The notes under the pieces: generated by a model
What the model was told of the DNA's origin: nothing
The model's database searches: none
What the model saw: only the letters and a program-made list of their open reading frames with translations
Shown: positions 25,211 through 36,223 of the stretch, one piece after another
Position numbering within the stretch: the first letter of the stretch is position 1
Layout of the letters: every line of letters begins with the position of its first letter
Translations under genes and position numbers: made by a program
Origin: Armillaria gallica
Taxonomy: Eukaryota; Basidiomycota; Agaricomycetes; Agaricales; Physalacriaceae
NCBI GenBank assembly: GCA_037576215.1
Contig: JBANDB010000005.1
Location: 2,728,001-2,792,000, forward strand
Direction of reading: 5' to 3'
DNA: 64,000 nucleotides

Positions 25211-25950
25211 AGGCTAGGAGATTATGCCGGACTGGAATAAATGAATATGGAGGACACTATGATCACATTGGACCAGGAGGATTGTTCGAGAGGTTCTAGT
25301 AGGTAGGTTACCCATAAAAAGAATGAGAGAGCTAGCAGCGTGCTATTTGTCGACCATCTCCATTTTCTTGCAGGTTAGACCGCCACGTGCCAAGCCCTGT
25401 ATAGATCTAGCATTCAGACTCATGCCAGCGACACAATGGCTACAACGGCCATGTCACGGATGCAGCGAATACCGCAGATGATGGCAAGAACGTTGTCCCC
25501 TTCTCTCTACCGGCTACGCGATATCAAGAAGTAAGTGCATTACTTCCTGACGAAGGAGTCTGCCATCTCGTCGCCGGCGTGGGAATCGACTTCGAAGTAG
25601 GGATGTGAACAACGGGGAGTCTTTGATGTAGATGGGAGGACAAGGGATAGTGGGCGACGTAGAAACTAATCCGGAAGGAGTTTCGCGTGTTACGGTAGGT
25701 GTTGTCTCTGTACTGGTGTTGTAGGGATTGTAGGTGAAGGAGAACCTGAGACGCGGACAAGGATGCAGTAAACTAGGGTACGGTCGACATTGCCAATGAA
25801 CATTTTCTCCTTGGAGTTGGTGCTCACGTCGCTGAAGGACTCGTTCCGGTAGTGCTTGATGATCTTCTTCTCGGCGAATGACTATTACGAACTGCAGATG
25901 AAAGTCGTCTCGATACGAGTTCAACGAGGTGACGATGGCGGACACACCAC
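25210..25950 (-). mobile_element. Degenerate fragments related to the 51-53.6 kb retrotransposon remnants
   Basis: Sequence at about 25,218-25,560 resembles 51,260-51,590 (for example CTTCTCTCTACC and GGACCAG contexts). Sequence at 25,514-25,945 resembles 53,139-53,552 (GAACTGCAGATGAAAG versus AAACTGCAAATGAAAG; CACGTCGCTGAAGGACTC near 25,826 and 53,486). Because the right-hand copies neighbour a recognisable non-LTR reverse transcriptase, I read these as decayed pieces of the same element. The frames are broken. Confidence 0.5.
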
Positions 25951-26289
25951 ACTGGATGACGGCGATGTGACCCTTGCATTCACAGAAACATCCCTCCTCG
26001 GTATTCCCACTCTAAGTCTTTTCATCCATAACTAGGGTCATCCACCAGCACGATGCCTGCGTATCCATTCCTCCCAGTCAATCTCTGCCAAAAACTATGT
26101 CATTGACAATCCAGCAGTCCCGTTCAAGCTGAGGGGCCGCTACCCTTAGCTGTATTAACCAAGGAGTTTTTATCGTGCTCCACCTACACGATGCCGAATT
26201 CCCTTCCGACTCCCACCCCATTGATGGGGAGCCACTACCCTTGGAGGACTCTCCGTGCTCGGACATTGACCAGAACATTGACGTGACAG

Positions 26290-27990
26290 GCATGTAAGCT
26301 TTTGGGCGGCCTAGCTTTTGCTAGGTGAACAGGCGTGGATGAGGAGGGAGCTACATCAGGAAAAAGCTTTTTGCTACATAACTCCGTGCCAGTGCTATGT
26401 AACGCTACCCAGGTTACGTAGCTGAGATAGTTCACCCCTACAGCTACGTAGCTTCCGGTAGCACCCCGTACCTTGCTGCTAGATGTACTGTAACAGTATA
26501 TATCTTGTGAAAGAGATAGAAATTAGACAGTTACATTGAAGTGAATCAAGAAGCCAAAATCAGGTATGCGGTGACTTTGGACAGGTAGCTTAAGCAACTG
26601 AACTAGAAAAATTATGGTGATCTTGGAAGACTTCCAGATACAAAATGCGAGCTGAATTGATTGCCGATTGGCGGGAACTGACTCAACCGTCTCCAGGAAG
26701 CCTAGGGTATGCACGTAGTGACTGCAAGTGCAATGTCTGCGACTCAGGCTGCCTGGCAATCGAGAATTGATACCTCACACTTAGGGATTAACAATGGAAA
26801 CTATCATTTATGGAAGAGAAGCACACCGAAAAAGTGGACATAGTTGAAGCTAACAGAGACCAGATACTTCACTGCGCAAATGCGACGCAAATGATGAAGC
26901 CCATTTAAAACCCCGATCAAGGTCCGAAGGTCCGTGCACAATCAACGAAACGATCACGCCATCCGATCAAACCAACCCCTTTTCTTCCCTTTCGCCATCA
27001 TCACTCGTAGCTTCTCTCTTGAGCATATGGCCTTCACTGACTTTGCGCTGCTCCTGTTTCGGGCTTCAAGCTTCAAGATTTCAATCCTTTGACTGTCATT
27101 CTCTGTGAATGCAATGGATCTATGGCTGCCGGTGAGTGGCATTTTATTGTTGGTTCTTCCTTTTGATGATTTTGGACACATTCAGCTTTGACGGAAACCG
27201 ATGGCGCGCGCTTATGCAGGTTTGGCATTGTATAACGAAGAGTCGCAATGAATGCACTGCTTAGGTTCAGTTTGGGTATGTCGTTCGTCGTCGCCATTTC
27301 CGCACTAACTAAAGAGCCAATCATAGGACTGTTGGGACCCCCTGTAGTTGTATGATAGGCGGTCATCCTGGTTTCGTTGGTGGGTTTGCTTTCCATTTTC
27401 ATGGCTATGGGATCCTCTTATATCTTTTCAGTTCTCCGGTCGGACCAATTTTATTCTTCCGTCTACTTTCCGGTACGTCATACTAGCACCTGATCTGATG
27501 CTCGCCTTAACATGTCTTCTCTTCAACAGGTGTCGCTGTATTTTTCTTTCCCCTTCGCGGCCGTATTGTGGGGATTCGGAAGGTGCGCTGCGCGGACGAG
27601 ACAGTTCTCCATGTCACAGATCCAATCGTTTCAACAACCGACTGTGGCGGTTCATAGTCATCTCTGTATTGTGTATGGTGGAGAAGACTGGGTTGTCCAC
27701 TTCTTTGCATGACGCCATTGCCCTGCCCACCCTGGTGCCTTTTATATAGGAAATAGCGTCGTATACACCATTTTGTATAGTCTATAAATGAAATTGATTT
27801 CAATGGATTTACACGCAACGTATGAGATATCTTGAGCAATAGTACAAGTATATGACTGTTACAGGATAATTAGTGGTGTGCTACGGCACCCTATGTAGCG
27901 GTACGTAACATTAGCTGAATGCTACCGGATGCTATATAAGGGGGGACCTGACTACGGGGCTACCTGAGCTATATACCACCGATACTTGTA
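26290..27990. mobile_element. Candidate element with GCTACGTAGC-rich ends
   Basis: The two ends (about 26,290-26,510 and 27,860-27,990) are unusually rich in GCTACGTAGC-like palindromes, GTAGC words and CCGGTAGCA, in inverted relation to each other. A stretch between them encodes hydrophobic peptide (VSLVGLLSIFMAMGS near 27,375) and has intron-like borders (GTACGTCA near 27,472, CAACAG near 27,531), but stops interrupt it. Exact termini and target duplication could not be fixed, so the call is tentative. Confidence 0.35.
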
Positions 27991-28900
27991 TATAGCTTGG
28001 TGAGTTTTTCCTGATGTATGATCGAGGTTTCAGATCGGAGTTTCCATCCGATGGCTAGCAGGGCCTTCTGCAGGCAGAGAGTCGACCTCTCTGAATTTTG
28101 AAATTCTTCCTTATCGACGACGACGATCATCCTCACGAGCCATCCTCCGGTCCTCTTTCTCTTTCTTGCGTCTTTGGGCGGGGGTTCGTATGCTCTGAGT
28201 CCTGTACAGGTGATCTGATGGATTGGTACTGGAGTTTGACTGGCATTCGCGAAGCTGAAGGCATATACCAGCCCGCCTGGCAAGCACTTTCTATTCCCAA
28301 ATACCTGACCACAAGGTTCCCGTACTACTGTTTGCAGTGCCTGGTTCTGCTTCCGTGGCTTCTGAATAGTCAAAGGAAATCGCCACTGCAAAGGCGCTTC
28401 TCCCTTGGAGTCGCTAGAATGCAGCGACATCTAGCCTCTCGGCGACTTTTTCCTCGATGAAAATACCTACAACGGTTATCAACTGCACAGGAAGATGTCA
28501 ATAGAGCTCAGCGAGATGACGGCAGACATACTCAACAATCGTACGGGACGCCGTTAACACGGTCAGAAGGCGACTTTTCAAGTTGCGAGTCTTAGTCTAC
28601 GAAGTCGGAATGCTGCACGCATCTTGACAGCATGCCGAAAACTTGCTAGCTCGTCCTAATGAGGCTAGGCTGAGGAATGGCTGTGAGGCCAGGCCTGGGC
28701 TGTCGGAGGAAGTGTCGGAAGTGTCACGTTTCCCCAGATGCTTGGCTCAACGGAGGATGCCAAACAACGAAGTTATCATCTTGCGTTGATATTCCGCGCA
28801 AGGATTATCTTCGCTTCGTTCTCGCTGCTCTCTCTTTACTTCATCTAAATCACTGCGTCACCTCTTCATTGCTACACCCGACTTACCTACCGAAGCATTC
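27991..28900. other. Intergenic, no gene recognised
   Basis: Only short frames, with no domain or consistent splice pattern. It leads into the Smr gene's 5' flank. Confidence 0.5.
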
Positions 28901-28904
28901 CCAG

Positions 28905-29215
28905 GCCCTTCTGTGCTTGGGTAGCGCCTGATATCATCTGTCAGTGTAGCTACATCTTTGAGCTGCTCGGATTCCAGGTTTCCCGAACAACTGAGTTCTT
29001 GGCTTCCACAGCTACGAGTTTGAGCTTCCGGCATCTCTTCGTCCTGGTATTCATACAGGAACCTGTCTCATTATCCGTCTCCCCTCTGCTCAACTCTCAA
29101 ATCCGAGAGTTCCCCCCCCCAACGCAAGAACAAACATTTGCTGTATCGCATCTCAAATTTCGTTCATTGGTACCATTCGAATACTTCAAGTTGTTACCAT
29201 CGCCATTCTTGTCTC
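28905..29215 (+). promoter_or_regulatory. 5' flank and probable 5' UTR of the Smr gene, with an inverted copy at 59.6-59.9 kb
   Basis: The sequence from GGGTAGCGCCTG (about 28,919) to the ATTCGAATACTT region (about 29,188) has a clear inverted relative at 59,585-59,900. Shared words are AACAACTGAGTTCT, GAGTTTGAGCTTCCGGCAT and CTCTGCTCAACT. It is pyrimidine-rich close to the start codon, as is common for fungal promoters. A C run lies at about 29,112-29,120. Confidence 0.65.
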
Positions 29216-29266
29216 AATTCATAGCTTCGCTTAGACCGTCTAGCACGCTAACTCCACTGCGCCAGC

Positions 29267-30541
29267 ATGTACGACGACTCGGATAGGATTCTCGATGTTG
29301 CGTTCTTGCTGATGATTGCCTTGGTTTTGTGCGCTGTGTGGGCTGGATCATGCCGAGGATCCAGCAGGTCTGAACAGTCTATCCTTCCTGTTCACCAGCC
29401 ACAGCAATATCGACCGATATATCAGCCACCTCCTCATCGACCGCCTCCATCACAAAGTTATCGATCATCACCATATACCCTTCTGGTTCATCAGCCAGAG
29501 CAACATCAACCAGTATATCAGCCACCTCCTCATCGACCGCCTCAATCACAAAGTTATCAATCATCGCCATATACCCCTCTGGTTCATCAGCCAGAGCAAC
29601 ATCAACCGGTATCTCAGCCACCTCCTCATCGACCGCTTCCATCACAAAGCTATCGATCATCACCGCATAGACCACCATCACCGCATGGACCACCAAAACA
29701 CGAGGTATCACAGCTTCTTTCGCAGTACTTCCCACTCGCTGAAAAGTTTGAAATAGGATGACAACCAGCAAGACCAGCCGAATGAATACCACATCGACCG
29801 CCTTCGTGCACGCGCCAATGAGGAAAGGGTTGAAATGGCAAGATGCAAGAGCGAAAGCCAAGAGGCCTATAACCGCGGGAATCACGCTGCAGCCAAGGAC
29901 CTCTCAAACCAACGGAAAAATCATAAACAGAAAATGGAACAGCTGAACAAAGAAGCGAGCAACTGGATTTATCTTGGTCAGTACTATGATCCATCCCATT
30001 TGTACCCGATGTGAATGCTCATTTTCTCGGTAGAAAAAAACCGTGTAAGCTGTTGGGTGTCACGTTCATTTGGGATACTAATTCTGTTATTCAGCATAGC
30101 AAACCTGGGGAGATAGACCTGCACGGTCTTTATGTCAAAGAAGCATTTGCATATACAGATGCTGCCCTCGAAGAGGCGAAGCTTCGAGGTGACTCTGAAA
30201 TTAGGTTCATCGTTGGTACGTGCAGGTCACGCAAAGACTTCCATTAAATCTGAAGTCTGTGTTGTAGGTAAAGGGCTGCACTGTGAGAGCGGGGAAGCAA
30301 AATTAGGGCCGGCTATCAAGGGCCTGATGCGCAAGTACGTCAGCGTACATTCTGTGAGTAATCCAAGTTCGACTAACCTTCGTACAGATACCAGTTACCC
30401 GCAGAGTTTGACCCCTTAAATTCCGGTGTTCTTGTCGTCGGGCTTAATGGAGACGCCCCGATCCGCCACCGCCAACATCTCAATATTTCCCACCGTCGCT
30501 CTTGTCGCCTTAGGCGACGAGCAGGCAACATTGGAGCATAG
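29267..30541 (+). CDS. DUF1771-Smr domain protein, 336 aa
   Basis: Smr proteins carry a nucleic-acid-binding or nicking fold; the eukaryotic DUF1771-Smr type has no settled role that I can assign here. The model is join(29267..29704, 29757..29976, 30034..30044, 30095..30215, 30268..30334, 30388..30541), all GT-AG and in frame. Residues 1-30 hold a hydrophobic stretch (VAFLLMIALVLCAVWAG), a signal anchor or signal peptide. Residues about 40-146 are a Pro/Gln/His-rich linker made of three 39-residue repeats (VHQPEQHQPVYQPPPHRP type). DUF1771 spans about 147-220 (RLRARANEE...KMEQLNKEASNW). Smr begins at about 224 with IDLHGLYVKEA and RFIVGKGLH. An 11-nt exon is required to join the two domains. 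The last ~30 residues, after GVLVVGLNG, are unlike the family's usual short end. The 13-kb transposon begins 55 bp past the stop codon. Confidence 0.88.
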
Positions 30542-30593
30542 GAGAGCACGGAAACAATCCATCTCTAACTCTACTGCAAAGACATGTACCAGT

Positions 30594-30595
30594 AA
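30594..30595. repeat. Left copy of the 2-bp target duplication (AA)
   Basis: AA directly precedes the left terminus, and AA follows the right terminus at 43760-43761. Joining the flanks with one AA gives CCAGTAATATCTCTCC, which closely matches the unoccupied relative at about 44,569-44,584. A 2-bp duplication is short and could be coincidental. Confidence 0.55.
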
Positions 30596-30625
30596 TGTCG
30601 GAAAAGTCCGAATTGCCTTATAAGG
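30596..30625 (+). repeat. Left terminal inverted repeat of the 13-kb element
   Basis: Starts TGTCGGAAAAG and ends TGCCTTATAAGG. Against the reverse complement of 43730-43759 it matches at 26 of 30 positions; mismatches are at positions 10, 11, 13 and 18. Confidence 0.85.
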
Positions 30626-30860
30626 CCTTATAAGGTAATGTTCGGCTGTAAGCGGACGCAGGGGATTATAAGATCTTATCAGTAACAAGTGTTTGGTTAC
30701 GAGGTACCAAATAAGAATGACAGTGTTCCTTATTTGATACATATAAGGCACCGACTGACGGTTCAGTTGGCAAGGTTATAAGGAATTTGATTTCTGATAT
30801 GGTCCGAATAAGGCGGCTAATAAGGTAGCTGATAAGATAGCTGATAAGGTGCCAAATTAG
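30612..30860. repeat. Left subterminal cluster of CTTATAAG-type motifs
   Basis: Two adjacent CCTTATAAGG palindromes at about 30,615-30,635 are followed by ATTATAAG, ATCTTATC, CCTTAT, ATATAAGG, GTTATAAGG, AATAAGG and repeated CTGATAAG(A/G)T words as far as about 30,860. Similar words occur at the right end. Clustered subterminal repeats are typical transposase-binding sites in CACTA-like elements; that role is inferred here. Confidence 0.65.
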
Positions 30861-30879
30861 AGTGCCGAAAAATTCAATA

Positions 30880-33140
30880 AATATATATCAAATCAATGAC
30901 ACAATGTGATCTATTAGATATCAAATCTAATCTAATCTAATAGTTGTTTGAAGGCCTGGAATTCATTATGTAAGCAAGATAAGGAAAGGACAGAAAATTT
31001 ACAACAAGGAGAATCGAACCAGCGACCAATAATTTACAACATTAGATAATCATTAAAGATGGTGTTATTACAGTTACAAGCCTATGCCCCGTGTCTTCGT
31101 CACGATTGCCAGACCCTCGTACCTCGGGTCCCGGCAACCTGACTGCGACACGGGACTTCGGCTTGTTGGGGCCTGCCCCAAACCCGGCTTATTACTATGA
31201 TATGTTGTTAAATCTCTGTTATTTCTTTGGAGCCATTGCAATGAAGCATAATGGTTTTTATAAGTGCCATAAAGCTTTGTGCTGTTACTTCTGTAGTAAG
31301 CCATGTAATGAACAGGTAGGGACTCCCATGATTTGGGTGCTCATTGTTAATAGCTGTCACTACACAGGATTGACACAGGAGGGCAGGAGAGATATATAGT
31401 CTGGTTCTTGTGTCTCTTACTTGGATATCTGACATGGTGGGCTACCATGGTCACCATTTGAGCTCTGATGATTTCTATAAGACTTACATTCATTCACATT
31501 CAATGCTCATTGCTCAATGCTCATTGCTTATTGCTTGATACTTGCTTTGTTGCTATAGTGTGCATAAGTAGTTTAAGTTGAAGCTCAGTTAGTATCACAA
31601 TGGCTGTTTATGACATGGTAACTGGGTAAGCCTGTAATAGCTGAATTGTTGAAGTCCAATCCCTCTTAGGGATGCCCACCATACTGTATATAGTTATGGC
31701 AAAAGGGTCTTGATGATATGGTATGGGTTTGGCCCATATACCATACTATACTGATCCTGTATACCGTATATGGGTGGCATTTAACAGCATAGTGACCTAT
31801 CTTGGGTGAGATTTGTCATCATAATGTTATATTTCATTAATTGCTCACTACATGTGCAAAAGAATAGGCATACAACCCAATTCGACCTACCCAATGCCCA
31901 TAAAAATGCAGCTGTAAAAATCCAATTCCAGAGCACCGACAGTACAGGTACAGGTCCATATATACAGTACCCATATCCACTGTATGTATGAGTATGGTGG
32001 GCACCCCTAATCCCTCTGGAGCACCTTTCACACTGTTCTCTTATCTTTGTGCTTGTTATTGCAATAATTCACCTCTTTAACATTTTGACTGTTAGTTCAT
32101 TTCCATGTTTTAGTCAGTACTTACATTCCCTTGCAATTCTCTTGCCTGCTCAGACTTTAGAGGACTGTTTGATTTTGACTATAGCTTCATGGGGTGTTAC
32201 ATGTTATGCTTTATAGGCAAATTGTCATAGCTTCATTCACTGAAATATGAAAGGAAGTTATCATATAGTGTCTCCAGTGTCTGCCAGCTGCCAAAAATTC
32301 CCAAATTGGGCCAATACTGTCTCTCAGAAGGGCTTGCTACATGTTAATAAATTACTGAGAGCTTCACTTCACAGGGTCCTATTATGTGTTACATGAATTA
32401 ATGGTCAAAATTGAACAGCAGTATATATACCTTATATTTTGTATCTGTTACCTCAGCTGTTTGCTCTACATGGACAGAGAAAGGCTGAGCATAGCTCATA
32501 TTCTTATATAAATAGTCTCCTTGCCATTTCTACTGCTGGGGGGAAGGCTTGTAATAAGAAAATTATGACATAGTCAGTACATGTATAACAATAGTATATG
32601 CATCACCTGTCCTTGAATGGTCTCCTGGCCCCTAATTCTATCTGCTAATTTTTCTGTTGTTCACTTGTTGCTCAATGCTTGTTGTTTAATACTTGCTTTG
32701 GAGCCTACAGTGTACTGTTGACTCCTGTCAGCATGCGTAGTTGGTCAATAGTCTATTTTCAGTGAGTACTTGGTGCCAGCCATGCCAATAATGTGCCATA
32801 GGGGGGGCAGCAACACAGCAAAATTGAAGCTCATCGCTGTAGAGAGGCGGCAGCGATGGCAGTGCAACATAATTGAAACTCAGCCGGAATGGGCCGGGCC
32901 ATGGCAATGGCCGGAAAATTCAAAGTCCGCCTTATTATGTCATCTTCGCTACCTCTCTTAATATATAGATGCCATAGGGCTTTTATATATGTGGGGTGTC
33001 GACTTTATATATCATGACTGTAACCAATGTGGCCTTTTTTTAAAAACAAGTCACCCGATGGTCTGCTCACATTCTACTCAGTTTCTGGCAGAAATCAGGC
33101 ATTGCTTCGAAGTGGCAAGTCCATTACATGCTGTAAATCA
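30880..33140. other. Gene-free left arm of the 13-kb element
   Basis: No supportable gene. A tRNA-like B-box (GGTTCGATTCTCC, minus strand, near 31,007) is present without a tRNA fold or A-box. A hAT MITE sits at 31667-32009. The stretches TCATTCACATTCAATGCTCA (about 31,491) and TGCTCAATGCTTGTTGTTTA (about 32,670) are low-complexity. Confidence 0.55.
31667..32009. mobile_element. hAT-type MITE, 343 bp, with perfect 8-bp target duplication
   Basis: ATCCCTCT flanks both ends exactly (31659-31666 and 32010-32017), as hAT transposition requires. The ends are TAGGGATGCCCACCATACTG on the left and, read inward, TAGGGGTGCCCACCATACTC on the right. It is internally rich in ATATACC and ATGGTAT words and has no coding capacity. 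It inserted into the left arm of the 13-kb element, so it is younger than that arm. Confidence 0.92.
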
Positions 33141-34973
33141 TCACCCATATATATCATCCTCCTCAATACCTTCATCCTCACCAGTTCGGCGCGTTGTACG
33201 CTTGCTTCGACGAGTCGGCGCAGGTGGTGCTTTATGTTGAGAGACTAACACTGCACCTTGGGCTTTACCTTGGCCCCGCCGTTTGTTTCCCCGACCACGA
33301 CCTGTACCTATCTCATCCGCTACCTGAATCTGTTCATCGATGTCAGGGCTAATATTGTCTGTAAAGATAATGAAGGGGTATTCACGGGGTGTTCAACTTC
33401 ATCCACAGCATTAGATTCAGCTAGAAAAGGATAATTAAAATCAAATCGTTACAATATAATGATTCTCACCTAGGGTTACTGCTCCAACACTGTCAACAAG
33501 CTCTTCAACAGCGGCATTTGAAGAGCTGGGGGTGGGTGTGAGTTCTGAATTAGATTGGACATTGACTCCCTGTGCTTCAAAGGGCTCTTCGTCAGATCCG
33601 GAGGAATCGGAGAAGTCGTTGGGTATCTCAATGATCTCGCCTTCTTCGGCTCGCTGGCTATTGTGATCCAAGCTCCGGTCCTTGAAGACAAATCGATTGA
33701 ATGCAGCGACGGTGTCCTTCATGTGGTGTTTGTCGAGATACTTGATGATAGTTGATTTGTAGAGCTTGAAGTCGGCTGCGTAGTGAATGTGAGAGCGTGC
33801 CCCACGTTCATCGAAACGTTCGTCGCCAGAAAGAACAAAACGGGCCTAGCAAGTGACTTGTGAGCGACCGCACATCCTAAGACTGAGTATACTAACCATA
33901 ATGGCTGCGAATGCGATAGCACCTGGTGTGACTTCGTTCATGCCCCAGAGGATTCCGTTTGTTGGTTTCTTCTTGATGGCTTTGCCTTCCCTCAAACTTG
34001 CCGAGCCGAACAAAGTGACAGTGAGTATCTAAAATTATGATACCCTTTAGGCCGAACATGCATACAAAGGAGTAGACCTTACCTTCATCAAGGTCTCACT
34101 TCTAAACAGAAACCGATTGTCGATGCCCCTCACGCCGTCTGGCCAAAGGATAGGTGGTAGGGACATGTATACTTTCTTCTCGGTGTCGTAGCCTAGAAGT
34201 TGCTGACAGGTGGGATCTTCGAACACGTCAAACCCTTGCTCTGAAGCTGATGGGACCATGGACCCAAAGACGGTACGAAAACAGTCGTGCTTGATGCGGC
34301 CGACGAACGTGGAATGACCATCAGAGGCGCATTTGATAAACTGAGAAAGACTCATCAGCACATGAAGTATTAGAAGATAATGAAGTAGATTCGTACCCTT
34401 TGTTTTGCTGGACCATAGTTCCGTTTGAATAAGACTGCATGCTCTGGCTTCAAAGTTGCGTAAACCTCTGCATAAAGCGCATTCTTTTCCGACTCTGGAG
34501 AGGCATATCGTTCGGGGCTGAGTACCAGCCCATTGTCTACAGACTCCCGGGCTTGGAAAATTTCGCTCACGTTCACCCATGGATCAATCGTTGACACGCA
34601 GTACTTGGCAAACTGTGTGATATACTTGTACTGGACCCTTGTCAAGGTAGCTTTCTTGTCGCCGGATCCAGAAGGCATCGCCAACGTGAGGAGTTGATTC
34701 TTCTCCATCAGGTCATTGACCTGAAGCTGAGTCTGCCGAAGCGTCTGTGCAGCTGTGAGCCTATCAAGAGACTGAGAATAAAGACTTAAATCTTACTTGG
34801 TCTTGGTCTTGGTAAGATTGAAGCAAGCGCGGGATGTCAATGAGGCCGCGAGTCTTGAAATAATCGTGCAGCTCCTCGAGATCAGAGGTAGGCACTTCTG
34901 AAGGCGTGCTTGTATTTGTCGTACTGACGACTGGGGCTGGCGGCTGTTCTTGGTGCTCCACTGGATCGGACAT
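33141..34973 (-). CDS. Cargo gene A: 513-aa protein resembling the basidiomycete DUF6698 family
   Basis: Function unknown. The model is complement(join(33141..33329, 33386..33420, 33470..33845, 33897..34028, 34083..34340, 34397..34771, 34797..34973)), seven exons, all GT-AG, in frame to TGA. From memory, the core TLFGSASLREGKA followed by LWGMNEVTPGAIAFAAIMARFVLSG (about residues 272-320) and the nearby YKSTIIKYLDKH resemble DUF6698, a fungal family of unknown role. The C-terminus has an acidic Ser-rich part (SDSSGSDEE), then a basic tail (GRGRGNKRRGQG, RRSKRTTRRTG), which suggests nuclear localisation or nucleic-acid binding. No catalytic motif is recognised. The frame is intact despite lying inside a transposon. 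It is divergent from cargo gene B across 1.25 kb. The last intron uses the acceptor after GATGAACAG with a CTGAC branch site; the upstream acceptor at TTTACAG would break the frame. Confidence 0.82.
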
Positions 34974-36223
34974 TGCGAGAAGTGAGGGGTTGTAGGTAGC
35001 TTTTCCAATGTTTATGTCCTTTTAAAAGGTCAAGAGGCATCCCAAATGACAAGGAAGTGCGATGTATGCAGGACACGTTTTGAAAGGCAGTGCAAAGCTG
35101 GACGCAAAGTACCAATGTTGGCAGTCAGCAACGAGCCACACACGCGGTTAGTGAGAAAAAACATGAACACACCTCATCTGTGGTCAAACGGACACGTAAT
35201 GGCACCAGCCTTCAGTGTCCTGAGCGCACCAAACTCGTCCTTATTGGTGTCTTCGACTTCGCTGGGAGACCCTATGCACATCAATGACATGCAGCAAGAA
35301 GCCTTGCGATAGTCGCAATGCATGGGCTGAAGTGATAAGGACTTGGGGTAAAGTGGAAATAGGTGGGCTCGAGGTCATATTGAGGTGCGATGCTTAGTGT
35401 TTAGTTGACGAGCAGCTGAAGCGAAGGCGATGTCCAAGGTCTCGAGGGAGAGTGGCGATAAATAGGGTCCAGGGAGTAGGCGCACAGTGACAGTCAAACA
35501 GGTGACAGATGAATGACGGGACAAACGTATATATCATGCACACAGAGAACGCCCAGTGCACGATTCTGTGTAGTAGTTTTTAGTGTTAAAATAATTTTAT
35601 GATATAATATTGATAGTTTTCCTGATGAAAGACATCAAGGAACGAGGCCGACGAGAACTGTCAAGCCAATCCATCCATCGACAAAGACGTCAAATGGAAA
35701 GGCCGACCTTGCAGGTCAAGCCCAATGGTAGAAGAGGAAAGCAAGTTTCGAAACATTAGATCGTGTACGGGATCATTATTAGTCAGCATGAGACGTGACT
35801 TTGTAGCATGTGTCTGGAATAATACAGGCGCCTGGTGCGATCATTTATTGATTGAGCGTGCCTTTAGCCACCACAGTACCTGTTTGATCCAAGGTGAGTT
35901 TTCTTTCTTTCTTTTTCTTTTTGCTCTTCGTCATGGTTGACGGTCACGTCGCCACGGTCGCTTGACGTCTTCATCGGTGACCTTTTATTAATTTGCCCTG
36001 ATGGTTGACACGACTGTGTCGCCGTGTCCGCTTGACGTCGTTCGTCGGTGGTCTAGTCAACGGTGTGACTCAAATCTTCGGTTGATGGGTGTGCCTTCGA
36101 AGCTGCTCGACGTCTCTCGGTGGCAGTTGGACCGTACCGACCAGGCTCCCTTTTCCTCGCCTCGACGATGTCGCATTCTCTCAACCTAAACTCAAGTACG
36201 ATAAAGCTCCCCAGTTGTCACAC
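34974..36223. promoter_or_regulatory. Divergent intergenic region between the two cargo genes
   Basis: It separates cargo gene A (-) from B (+) and should contain both promoters. No TATA box stands out. An imperfect direct repeat of about 50 bp lies at 35,934-35,983 and 36,001-36,053 (ATGGTTGAC, then GTCGCC and CGCTTGACGTC in each copy), close to gene B's first coding sequence. A T/C-rich stretch at 35,903-35,926 is typical of fungal promoters. Additional 5' exons of gene B could lie here. Confidence 0.5.

Noticed and set aside
27240..27720. Small membrane-protein gene on the plus strand
   Set aside because: There are a hydrophobic stretch and intron-like borders, but TGA and TAG codons interrupt it (about 27,354-27,359) and no consistent exon chain from an ATG could be built.
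31000..31080. tRNA gene or tRNA-derived SINE on the minus strand
   Set aside because: Only a B-box-like GGTTCGATTCTCC is present. The flanking bases do not form a T-stem, and no A-box or acceptor stem is found at the right distance.
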